A stretch of DNA of 45,165 nt from Eubacterium sp. (GTDB taxonomy: Bacteria; Bacillota; Clostridia; Lachnospirales; Lachnospiraceae). This document shows, piece by piece, positions 33,658 through 40,999 of this stretch (positions are counted from its first letter, which is position 1; each line of letters starts with the position of its first letter). The stretch lies in contig DNFT01000067.1 of assembly GCA_003486385.1 (NCBI GenBank), forward strand, positions 1-45,165. The letters run 5' to 3'. The notes beneath the pieces are model-generated. The model searched no databases. It saw only the letters and a program-made list of their open reading frames with translations, and had not been told where the DNA came from. The translations under genes were made by a program, and so were the position numbers.

Positions 33658-34725
33658 ATGATAGTAAATGATGCGGAGAGCAGGGAGCATAAGAGGTTCA
33701 GTGCGGTATCCAGAGCAATCCAGAGCATTCTTATTTCGACACTTATAGTGCTTGTTGTCATTATGGTGATTCAGATAAAACACCTTCAGGGGACGGCGCG
33801 TGTAATAAATTATGCCGGTCTTGTGCGCGGTGCGACGCAAAGGCTTGTGAAGCTTGAGATAGTCGGAGTCCATGATAATGAGCTTGTGCAGTATCTGGAT
33901 GATATTCTGGAGGATTTGAAACACGATGGTGGCAGCTATGGGCTTGCAAGCCTGAAGGATGCGAACTATCAGGGCAGGCTTGACAGTCTGATAGATTATT
34001 GGGGAAAATTAAAAAAAGAGATTAGGGATGCAAGAGACTGTGGCTATGAAGCCACCGACATAGTGGCGATGAGTGAGACGTATTTCCGGCTTGCCGATGA
34101 GACTGTATCTGCGGCAGAGGCATATTCGAATAAAGAGGCAAAGCAGATGAGGCTCGTAGAGATTTTGTCGGCAGTGGATATGCTTATACTGTTCCTGCTT
34201 ATTACAGAGCAGTCTCTTTCTTCCATGCGGATAAGCAGGAAGAACAGGATACTTGAGCAGAAGGCATATATAGATGTGCATACGGGGCTTCCTAATAAGA
34301 GCAGGTGTGAGGAGCTGTTTAGTGACATGTCATTTATAAAAGAACCGACAGCCTGTCTGATGTTCGATCTTAACAATCTTAAGAACGCTAACGATACGCT
34401 GGGACATTCGGCGGGTGACCAGCTTATTGCGAGCTTTGCGAGAGTGTTGAGAAATGTAATCCCGGCAAAGGATTTTGTGGGAAGGTACGGCGGTGATGAG
34501 TTCGTTGTGATTCTGTACGATATTACAGAGAATACTGTTAACAGTCTTCTTACACAGCTGCATAATGAGGTTATGCAGTTTAACAGATGTGGAAATAATA
34601 TTCCGATAAGCTACGCACAGGGCTGGGCTGTGTCGACGGATTACACGGACTGCACGCTCAGGACTCTTTTTGACAAGGCGGACCACTTCATGTATACGAA
34701 TAAGGTGAAAGTGAAGTCGAAGTAG
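33658..34725 (+). CDS. Membrane diguanylate cyclase with PilJ-like sensor
   Basis: 355 residues. Membrane helix at about 16-42, an extracytoplasmic helical sensor starting ARVINYAGLVRGATQRLVK (PilJ/NarX-like pattern), a second helix near 172-190, then a GGDEF domain: HTGLPNKSRCEELF, MFDLNNLKNANDTLGHSAGDQ, and intact active site YGGDEFVVI (about 277-285). It should make c-di-GMP in response to an outside signal. No RxxD inhibitory site is obvious. Start 33658 follows GAGGG by 5 bases. GTP-binding residues are all present. Confidence 0.9.
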   Translation: MIVNDAESREHKRFSAVSRAIQSILISTLIVLVVIMVIQIKHLQGTARVINYAGLVRGATQRLVKLEIVGVHDNELVQYLDDILEDLKHDGGSYGLASLKDANYQGRLDSLIDYWGKLKKEIRDARDCGYEATDIVAMSETYFRLADETVSAAEAYSNKEAKQMRLVEILSAVDMLILFLLITEQSLSSMRISRKNRILEQKAYIDVHTGLPNKSRCEELFSDMSFIKEPTACLMFDLNNLKNANDTLGHSAGDQLIASFARVLRNVIPAKDFVGRYGGDEFVVILYDITENTVNSLLTQLHNEVMQFNRCGNNIPISYAQGWAVSTDYTDCTLRTLFDKADHFMYTNKVKVKSK

Positions 34726-34734
34726 GAGGATTTT

Positions 34735-34777
34735 AATGAAGCGTATGGCAGATTATTCACCTGTCATACGCTTCATT
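34735..34777. other. Perfect 13-bp inverted repeat between convergent genes
   Basis: AATGAAGCGTATG (34735-34747) pairs with CATACGCTTCATT (34765-34777), right after the cyclase stop and over the last codons of the minus-strand metallopeptidase. There is no long T-run on either side, so terminator function is doubtful. A stray AGGAGG and ATG (34736) open a 28-codon frame here, see findings. Confidence 0.55.
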
Positions 34778-35346
34778 ATTTCATTGCCGTGGGTTTTAAG
34801 CCACTTTTCCTGTTCCGCATAGCCGGGAAGAACCCTTGCAACCTCATTCCAAAACAGTTGTGAGTGGTTCATTTCCTTTCGGTGGCACAGCTCATGCACC
34901 ACGACATAGTCGATTACCTCCGGGGGAGCGAGCATGAGCAGACAGTTGAAATTAAGGTTTCCCCTGCTGCTGCAGCTTCCCCAGCGTGTGCGCTGGTTTC
35001 TTATGGTTATACGTCCGTAGGTGACACCGACAAGCGGTGCGAAGTGGGCTACACGCCCGGGAATGCAGGTGCAGGCTTTATCGGCAAGCTTTTTAATATC
35101 ATTGTTTGAGAGTTTTTTGACAGGCAGTGTGTCATTGCATTGTCTGTTTTTTTGTTCCATTCTTCTAAGATGTTCCACTATCCAATCGGCGCGGTCTGAT
35201 ATGAACTGTTCAATATAGCCGTTCGGAGCCCTGTGCGGAGCGCGGACGATAACGCGCATATCGGGACGGATTTCTATGGCAAGGGTTTTTCTGGAGCTTC
35301 TTATAATTTCAATTTTTATATCGGATTTGCCGATGGGGGTATTCAT
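34753..35346 (-). CDS. YgjP/DUF45-type zinc metallopeptidase
   Basis: 197 residues. N-terminal beta domain (KIEIIRSSRKTLAIEI), conserved RTRWGSCSSRGNLNFN, and the zinc site HELCH (H151, E152, H155) with a third ligand near H161 in NHSQLFW. This matches the YgjP/SprT-like M48-related family of cytoplasmic peptidases of unknown substrate. AAGGAG precedes the ATG. Its last codons overlap the inverted repeat at 34735-34777. Monocistronic. Confidence 0.92.
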   Translation of the reverse strand: MNTPIGKSDIKIEIIRSSRKTLAIEIRPDMRVIVRAPHRAPNGYIEQFISDRADWIVEHLRRMEQKNRQCNDTLPVKKLSNNDIKKLADKACTCIPGRVAHFAPLVGVTYGRITIRNQRTRWGSCSSRGNLNFNCLLMLAPPEVIDYVVVHELCHRKEMNHSQLFWNEVARVLPGYAEQEKWLKTHGNEIMKRMTGE

Positions 35347-35470
35347 GGATGTTCTCCTTCGGAATGTTTTTATATGGCTGTTCTGCTGCTTTTAAATTTA
35401 ATACTTATCGGTTATTATATCAAGCCGGAATGTTTGGAAAAAGTGTTTAGAAAAATTTTATGAATAGCTG

Positions 35471-35499
35471 TTGCGGTTGAAAAGCCATGATGTTATAAT
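35471..35499 (+). promoter_or_regulatory. Promoter of the metal ATPase operon
   Basis: TTGCGG (35471-35476), 17-base spacer, TATAAT (35494-35499). Start near 35506 gives a leader of about 135 bases that includes the tandem palindromes at 35548. Confidence 0.65.
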
Positions 35500-35547
35500 A
35501 ACGGCTGAAAAAAGAGTGCGTCATAACTAACTGCAAATAAATAATGC

Positions 35548-35590
35548 TATCTGTAGATATATAAGACTATCTACGGATATGTGCGGATAT
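35548..35590 (+). promoter_or_regulatory. Tandem palindromic motifs in the leader
   Basis: TATCTGTAGATA (35548-35559) and TATCTACGGATA (35568-35579) start exactly 20 bases apart, two helical turns, and a third partial copy (GCGGATATC) begins near 35583. They lie downstream of the promoter and could be operators for a metal-sensing repressor, or RNA stems. Confidence 0.5.
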
Positions 35591-35641
35591 CTTCTGGCGC
35601 ACACAGGAAAATACACCTATTGAATATGGAGGTACATAGCT

Positions 35642-35965
35642 ATGAGTAAGTCAAAGATTAACTGGGGCAAGACAGGACTTTTTGCAGCGGGTGTTGCATT
35701 CGGAACGGCAGGCATAAAGCTTTTATCAAGCAAGGACGCAAAGAAGCTCTATACTAACTGCACTGCGGCAGTTTTAAGAGCAAAGGACTGTGTTATGAAG
35801 ACTGTGTCAATGGTTCAGGAGAACTGCAGCGACATCTACTCGGATGCAAAGAGCATTAACGAGGACAGAGCTGCTAAGGAGGAGGCAGTTTACGAGGATT
35901 TTGCCGATGATTTCTCTGAGGTTAAGAACGAAGAGAAAGTAAAAGAGGAGACTAAGGCTGAGTAA
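35642..35965 (+). CDS. Small membrane protein upstream of the P-type ATPase (DUF6110-like)
   Basis: 107 residues: a short basic start, one membrane helix (about 12-28, GLFAAGVAFGTAGIKLL), a region KDAKKLYTNCTAAVLRAKD, and a strongly acidic, lysine-rich tail. I recognise it as the small protein that precedes heavy-metal P-type ATPases in Lachnospiraceae (DUF6110, from memory). Function unknown; it may bind metal or assist the pump. GGAGG precedes the ATG. A terminator lies between it and the ATPase gene, so it may be made in larger amount. Confidence 0.8.
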   Translation: MSKSKINWGKTGLFAAGVAFGTAGIKLLSSKDAKKLYTNCTAAVLRAKDCVMKTVSMVQENCSDIYSDAKSINEDRAAKEEAVYEDFADDFSEVKNEEKVKEETKAE

Positions 35966-35971
35966 GAGCAG

Positions 35972-36005
35972 TGGGACAGGGGTCTGACACCGTGTCCCAT
36001 TTTTT
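35972..36005 (+). terminator. Intrinsic terminator related to the TGGGACA repeat
   Basis: TGGGACA (35972-35978) pairs with TGTCCCA (35993-35999), with inner GGT/ACC, then TTTTTT (36000-36005). It lies between the small protein and the ATPase gene and shares TGGGACAG/GTGTCCCA sequence with the palindrome at 8324, so a repeat unit seems to have been adopted as a terminator. Confidence 0.75.
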
Positions 36006-36033
36006 CTGAAAAGCAGAATGGAGCTGTTTTGTT

Positions 36034-38112
36034 ATGAAATTTCAGATAAAACATGAGTATGGGAACAGAATGAGGATACATGTCTGTGCATATCGTATGA
36101 CCTGTGGGCAGGCAGATATATTACAGTATTATCTTCAAAAGCAGGGGACGGTGATTTATGCCAAGGTATATGACAGGACGGGTGATGCGGTTGTTGAGTA
36201 CAAGGGCTGCAGGAATGACATTATCAGGCTTCTTGGAAAATTCTCCTATGAGAACGAGAAGCTTCCTGAGACTTTTGAAGGAAATACCGGAAGAAGCTTA
36301 AGCCATGAGTATCAGGACAAGCTCTTTGACAAGATAGTATTTCATTATGCGAGAAAATGGTTCCTTCCGTATCCGCTAAGGGTGTGTTTTACGGCGTATA
36401 ATGCAGTAAAGTACATTGCTGAGGGAATCAGGTGTCTGTGGAACAGGAAGATTGAGGTTCCGGTGCTTGACGCTACGGCAATCGGTGTGTCGATGCTAAG
36501 AGGCGATATAGGAACTGCAGGTTCGATAATGTTCATGCTCGGTATAGGAGAACTTCTTGAGGAGTGGACACACAAGAAGTCGGTCGATGATCTTGCAAGA
36601 ACGATGTCGCTCAATGTGAGCAGTGTATGGTGCAGGGCAGGGGATGAGCAGGTGCTTGTACCTGTTCATCAGATAAAGAAGGGCGACTACATAATAGTCC
36701 GTGTCGGAAATATGATTCCGTTCGACGGAGTTGTAAGGGAAGGCGAGGCAATGGTCAACCAGGCATCGCTCACGGGTGAATCCGTACCTGTTGGGAAGGA
36801 GCCGGGAACTACCGTGTATGCCGGAACAGTTGTCGAGGAGGGCGAACTTGTGATTGAGGTCCAGTCCGTCGGCGGCAATAGCAGATATGAGAAGATTGTC
36901 ACTATGATAGAGGAGTCGGAGAAGCTTAAGTCAGGCGTCGAGAGCAAGGCAGAGCATCTTGCGGATAAGCTTGTTCCGTACAGTCTCGGTGCGACAGGAC
37001 TTGTGTGGCTTCTGACACGCAATACGACAAAGGCACTTGCCGTGCTTATGGTGGATTTTAGCTGTGCACTTAAGCTTGCAATGCCTGTATCGGTTCTTTC
37101 GGCAATCAGGGAGGCGGGCAGTCGTCATCTCACAGTCAAGGGAGGAAAATTCCTTGAGGCGGTGGCAGAGGCTGACACCATTGTGTTCGATAAGACAGGT
37201 ACACTCACCAAGGCTCAGCCGACCGTGGCTAAGGTTGTATCATTCAATGGAGAGGATGAGGACTGGCTTTTAAAGATTGCGGCCTGTCTTGAGGAACATT
37301 TTCCTCATTCAATGGCGCGTGCGGTTGTGGAAGCGGCTAAGAACAGGGGAATTGAGCATAGCGAGATGCACTCAAAGGTTGAATATATAGTCGCACACGG
37401 AATTGCCTCTGCGATAGGTGACAAGAGGGTTGTCATCGGAAGCGCCCATTTCGTATTTGAGGACGAGAAGGCGTCGATACCGGAGGATAAGAAGACTCTA
37501 TATGAGGAGCTTCCGCTTGAGTACTCACATCTTTACCTTGCGATTGACGGAGTGCTTGCGGCGGTTATCTGTATCGAGGATCCTGTGCGCGATGAGGCTG
37601 TTAAGGTTATAAGGCAGCTCAAGGCGGCAGGCATATCTAAGGTAGTGATGATGACCGGCGACAGCGAGAGGACGGCGGCAGCCATAGCGAAGAAGGTCGG
37701 GGTTGACGAGTACTATTCTGAGGTTCTTCCTCAGGATAAGGCAGGCTTCGTTGAGAAGGAAAAGGCAGCGGGCAGAAGGGTTATAATGATAGGTGACGGA
37801 ATCAACGATTCACCTGCACTTTCAGCGGCGGATGTCGGAATTGCCATAAGCGACGGAGCGCAGCTAGCAAGGGAGATTGCGGATATCACAATCGGAGCGG
37901 ATGACCTGAATGAGCTGGTTACATTAAAGCAGATAAGCGATCTTATGATGAAGAGAATCCACAAGAATTACAGAACAATAGTGGGCTTTAACACATTATT
38001 GATCGTTCTTGGTGTTGCGGGAGTTATACAGCCTACCACATCGGCACTGTGCCACAACACATCAACCCTGATTATCGGAATCAACAGCATGAAGAATCTG
38101 CTTCCGCGTTGA
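36034..38112 (+). CDS. Heavy-metal P1B-type ATPase with a non-CPx metal motif
   Basis: 692 residues. Degenerate N-terminal HMA-like domain (1-70) without a CxxC site; actuator TGES at 247-250; phosphorylation site DKTGT (Asp386); nucleotide site around HFPHSMARAV; hinge GDGINDSPALSAADVG. The membrane metal motif, normally CPC/CPx in helix 6, is here FSCALKLAMP (C344, with Pro only at 351). Helices are grouped at about 105-180, 310-355 and 660-685. The metal cannot be predicted; Fe, Mn or Zn export are possible. Start 36034 follows GGAG by 10 bases. Confidence 0.9.
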   Translation: MKFQIKHEYGNRMRIHVCAYRMTCGQADILQYYLQKQGTVIYAKVYDRTGDAVVEYKGCRNDIIRLLGKFSYENEKLPETFEGNTGRSLSHEYQDKLFDKIVFHYARKWFLPYPLRVCFTAYNAVKYIAEGIRCLWNRKIEVPVLDATAIGVSMLRGDIGTAGSIMFMLGIGELLEEWTHKKSVDDLARTMSLNVSSVWCRAGDEQVLVPVHQIKKGDYIIVRVGNMIPFDGVVREGEAMVNQASLTGESVPVGKEPGTTVYAGTVVEEGELVIEVQSVGGNSRYEKIVTMIEESEKLKSGVESKAEHLADKLVPYSLGATGLVWLLTRNTTKALAVLMVDFSCALKLAMPVSVLSAIREAGSRHLTVKGGKFLEAVAEADTIVFDKTGTLTKAQPTVAKVVSFNGEDEDWLLKIAACLEEHFPHSMARAVVEAAKNRGIEHSEMHSKVEYIVAHGIASAIGDKRVVIGSAHFVFEDEKASIPEDKKTLYEELPLEYSHLYLAIDGVLAAVICIEDPVRDEAVKVIRQLKAAGISKVVMMTGDSERTAAAIAKKVGVDEYYSEVLPQDKAGFVEKEKAAGRRVIMIGDGINDSPALSAADVGIAISDGAQLAREIADITIGADDLNELVTLKQISDLMMKRIHKNYRTIVGFNTLLIVLGVAGVIQPTTSALCHNTSTLIIGINSMKNLLPR

Positions 38113-38358
38113 GAAGTACGGATTTGATAAAAAAGTAAAATCCGCAGATTTGGGAAAAATCATGTGGAAGCCGGGATTATTATCTGATATAATAAGCATT
38201 GAAATGATAATCATATATGCTGTCCGGTGCGATGGACTGTCCGGTTGATACCACTAAAAAGTAGAAATAGTGCAATTTTAACATAATATTCTACAAGAAA
38301 TATACAGAAATATGTCGTATGATGAGGTCAAAAGGTATCAATATATAAGGAGAATGAC

Positions 38359-39681
38359 ATGGCAGCCGGAAGAAAATCATTGGCACAGCTATCTGTGCCG
38401 ATATGCTTAGAAACTTTATTTTATATGCTTTCAGGTATGGTCGATACACTTATGCTATCATCAGTAAGTGATCAGGCTGTGGGAGCAGTGGGAACAGCGA
38501 ACACATATATAGGTGTTTTTATTATCATGTTCGGGGTAATATCATCAGGTATGGTGGCGGTCATGTCACAGAATATCGGAGCGGGAAGACCCGGAATTGC
38601 ATATCAGGCAAGACAGCTTGGACTGATGTTTAATGCGCTGATAGGCGTGCTGATGTCAGTTATCCTTGCCTTTTTCTCCGGCGGAATACTTAGAATGGTA
38701 AGCATTGCACCGGCACTGTTTGAGCCGGCTGAGACATACCTTAGAATTGTTGGAGGTGCATGCTTTTTAAATGCGCTTATTCCTATTTTTTCCAGTTATT
38801 TGAGAGTGTTCGGGTATACGAAGCACTCCTTGATAGGAACGGTTGTCGGAAATGCCGTTAATATAATACTTAATTCGGTATTTCTGTTCGTGTTTAACTG
38901 GGGAGTAATGGGGGTTGCCGTTGCCACGGTTATTTCAAGGATTATAAACCTTATCATTGTAGCTGTTATGGGGGCTGTGCTTATTAAGGCAAAGCAGAAT
39001 CCTGAGCGCATTCCGGCAGGAAGGATTCTGGCTCAGATTGTCAGGATAGGCTTTCCTTCCGCACTTGAGACAGCACTCTATAATGTAGCGATGACACTTA
39101 TAGTCCGTTTTATGAATCAGATGGACACGGACGGAATGAATGTTACGGCTCGTTCCTATGCCATGCAGATTGCCAATTTTTCGTACTGTGTGGGAGCCGC
39201 GCTTGCACAGGCCAATGCTATTATGACCGGCTGGCGGATCGGGGCAAGGGAGTATGAAGAATGTGACAGAGGTACAAGAAAGGCAGTGATATACGGACTT
39301 ATAACAGCTGCATGCTTTTCTGTGACATTTGCATTGTCCGGACGTTTTATAGTCCATATATTTACTGATGACGCGCAGATGATAAAGCTTGTGGTGAAGC
39401 TGCTCGTGGTGGATATATTCCTGGAATTCGGAAGGGTGACGAACCTTGTATACGGTCAGGCATTAAAGACCAGCGGGGATGCGGTTTTTCCGGTTATAAT
39501 GGGTGCGATATTCATGTATCTGTTCGCAGTCGGAGGAACATATTTTCTTGGAATACATATGGGGCTTCAGGCATTAGGGGCATATATTGCCATGGCATCT
39601 GATGAGTGTGCGAGAGCAGTCGGAATGGTGATTAGATGGAAGAGCGGAAAATGGAAGGGTAAGAGTCTTGTAGAATTGTAG
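38359..39681 (+). CDS. MATE-family efflux transporter
   Basis: 440 residues, twelve predicted membrane helices, with the family pattern SVPICLETLFYMLSGMVDTLM in pieces at the start, QNIGAGRPG in loop 2 (a Q-x-x-G-A motif), and a repeat in the second half (QIVRIGFPSALETALYN; QANAIMTGWRIGA). It exports drugs, metabolites or cationic compounds using Na+ or H+. AAGGAGA precedes the ATG. The AraC gene follows after 8 bases, so it is probably its regulator. The 246 bases upstream hold short repeats of CTGTCCGGT (about 38219 and 38237) and no gene. Confidence 0.93.
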   Translation: MAAGRKSLAQLSVPICLETLFYMLSGMVDTLMLSSVSDQAVGAVGTANTYIGVFIIMFGVISSGMVAVMSQNIGAGRPGIAYQARQLGLMFNALIGVLMSVILAFFSGGILRMVSIAPALFEPAETYLRIVGGACFLNALIPIFSSYLRVFGYTKHSLIGTVVGNAVNIILNSVFLFVFNWGVMGVAVATVISRIINLIIVAVMGAVLIKAKQNPERIPAGRILAQIVRIGFPSALETALYNVAMTLIVRFMNQMDTDGMNVTARSYAMQIANFSYCVGAALAQANAIMTGWRIGAREYEECDRGTRKAVIYGLITAACFSVTFALSGRFIVHIFTDDAQMIKLVVKLLVVDIFLEFGRVTNLVYGQALKTSGDAVFPVIMGAIFMYLFAVGGTYFLGIHMGLQALGAYIAMASDECARAVGMVIRWKSGKWKGKSLVEL

Positions 39682-39689
39682 GAGAGGTT

Positions 39690-40547
39690 ATGTACTTTGA
39701 ATTAAAGGAAAATAAACCACATGGTACAAAGGACGACCCATTTAGCACATATCATATATGGAACTCGGGCCGGTCGTTTCAGATACCTGTACATTGGCAT
39801 GATGAGCTTGAAATTATATATGTAAAAAGTGGTTGTCTTACTGTAAATATATCCGGAGAGAGCTACATAGGTAAACCCGGGGATGCGTTTGTCGTGTCGC
39901 CGGGTAATCTGCATCTCATGGGTACACAGACCGGAGCGGCGGACTATTTTACTTTTCTGTTTCCGCTGAAATATATATCCTTTCGTTCGGATGACCTGTT
40001 AGATGAGAGCCTGCTTGAACCGTTAAGCAGCGGACATCTGATGATAAGTCCAAGAATAGGGGATGCGGCAAGCGGGCTGTGTGAGCAGCTTGCTGATATA
40101 TATATGGAAAAAAAAGAAGGAGCCGGAGCGGATATAGCCACACAGATAAGGATAAAGCTAGTTCTTTTACAATTTATTCTTGAAATGTGGAATAAGGGGC
40201 TGGTGGTGGAAAATGATACAAGCGGCAGGAACACCGTGGAAAAGGAGATGGTTTCGTACATACAGCAGAACTATACGGGTACGATATCGTTAAAGGAATT
40301 CGGGGAACAGTTCCATCTTTCGGAAAAATACATATCGCGGTATTTTAAGGAGCATTTTCACATTACGCTGTCGCAATATGTAACCTATTTAAGACTGGAG
40401 CACGCAAAGCAGCTGCTGCAGGACACAGATATTCCGATTACGGAGATAGCGCTGCAGAGCGGGTATCAGAACGTGAGCTATTTTATCAGAAGCTTCAAGA
40501 AGACATACGAGGTGTCCCCGCTGAAGTACAGAAAAAACAGGCTTTAA
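39690..40547 (+). CDS. AraC-family regulator co-transcribed with the MATE transporter
   Basis: 285 residues. N-terminal cupin with PVHWHDELEIIYVKSG, VSPGNLHLMGTQTG, and C-terminal AraC HTH (ISLKEFGEQFHLSEKYISRYFKEHFH; ITEIALQSGYQNVSYFIRSFKK). AGGAG lies before the ATG, inside the end of the MATE gene region. It is only 8 bases after the MATE stop, so it likely controls that operon. Effector unknown. Confidence 0.9.
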   Translation: MYFELKENKPHGTKDDPFSTYHIWNSGRSFQIPVHWHDELEIIYVKSGCLTVNISGESYIGKPGDAFVVSPGNLHLMGTQTGAADYFTFLFPLKYISFRSDDLLDESLLEPLSSGHLMISPRIGDAASGLCEQLADIYMEKKEGAGADIATQIRIKLVLLQFILEMWNKGLVVENDTSGRNTVEKEMVSYIQQNYTGTISLKEFGEQFHLSEKYISRYFKEHFHITLSQYVTYLRLEHAKQLLQDTDIPITEIALQSGYQNVSYFIRSFKKTYEVSPLKYRKNRL

Positions 40548-40618
40548 GTTCTGCAGACACAAGTATTATATTGGAAATCAAAGTATATTATGACAGCCTG
40601 CACAGACGGAAGAAATGT

Positions 40619-40673
40619 AGCGACTGCGTTCATGAGCAAGTAGCGGAAGCGGATTGCGGATGTCCGCTTTACT
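40619..40673 (+). repeat. Dispersed structured repeat, 3' fragment (C)
   Basis: 55 bases that match 7017-7071 of copy A with two differences (A to G in both cases). It retains the CTGCGTTC arm and the terminal hairpin (AAGCGGA / TCCGCTT) but has lost the 5' part. Confidence 0.7.
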
Positions 40674-40759
40674 CAGAGAAATATGCTCTGAAGCAATTTC
40701 TCTCGGGATTTTTGACAGCACGGAATATAATAAAATGCACAGCTAAGCAGTATTGATAG

Positions 40760-40792
40760 AATCACGGCCAATGTGACAGGTCGTGATTTTTT
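40760..40792 (+). terminator. Intrinsic terminator after the MATE-AraC operon
   Basis: ATCACG (40761-40766) pairs with CGTGAT (40782-40787), with inner CC/GG, then TTTTTT ending at 40792. Confidence 0.75.
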
Positions 40793-40853
40793 CAGTTATT
40801 CCGAGTGTAAATGGGACTGAAAGATATCCGATGGAAATTTAATATATTTTTAA

Positions 40854-40882
40854 TTGATTTTTTAATAAAAGCATGGTATCAT
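40854..40882 (+). promoter_or_regulatory. Promoter of the chemotaxis gene
   Basis: TTGATT (40854-40859), 17-base spacer, TATCAT (40877-40882). It resembles a vegetative promoter rather than a flagellar sigma-D one. Confidence 0.5.
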
Positions 40883-40999
40883 CGTTTGACTTAGAGATAA
40901 ATAACCATAGACTTTTTTGAGTTATTAAGGCTGAAGCCCTGTGGCATTTAATCTTAAAACTCAAATCGAAGGGAAAAAACGAAGGAAGGGAAAGTTATT

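Larger units (their letters stand above)
40548..40999. other. Intergenic region with repeat, terminator and MCP promoter
   Basis: No gene. It contains repeat copy C (40619-40673), a small AGAGAAAT/ATTTCTCT hairpin (from about 40675), the terminator at 40760-40792, the promoter at 40854-40882, and a leader with GGCTGAAGCC (near 40930) before the chemotaxis gene. The leader does not match the c-di-GMP (GEMM) riboswitch pattern as I know it. Confidence 0.5.

Noticed and set aside
36687..37128. Minus-strand ORFs inside the P-type ATPase gene
   Set aside because: Shadows of a well-supported gene; no ribosome binding sites.
38122..38150. Terminator after the P-type ATPase (GGATTT/AAATCC)
   Set aside because: The stem is short, the loop A-rich, and no T-run follows.
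40883..40999. c-di-GMP (GEMM) riboswitch before the MCP gene
   Set aside because: The GGCTGAAGCC hairpin lacks the GEMM core and tetraloop-receptor pattern.
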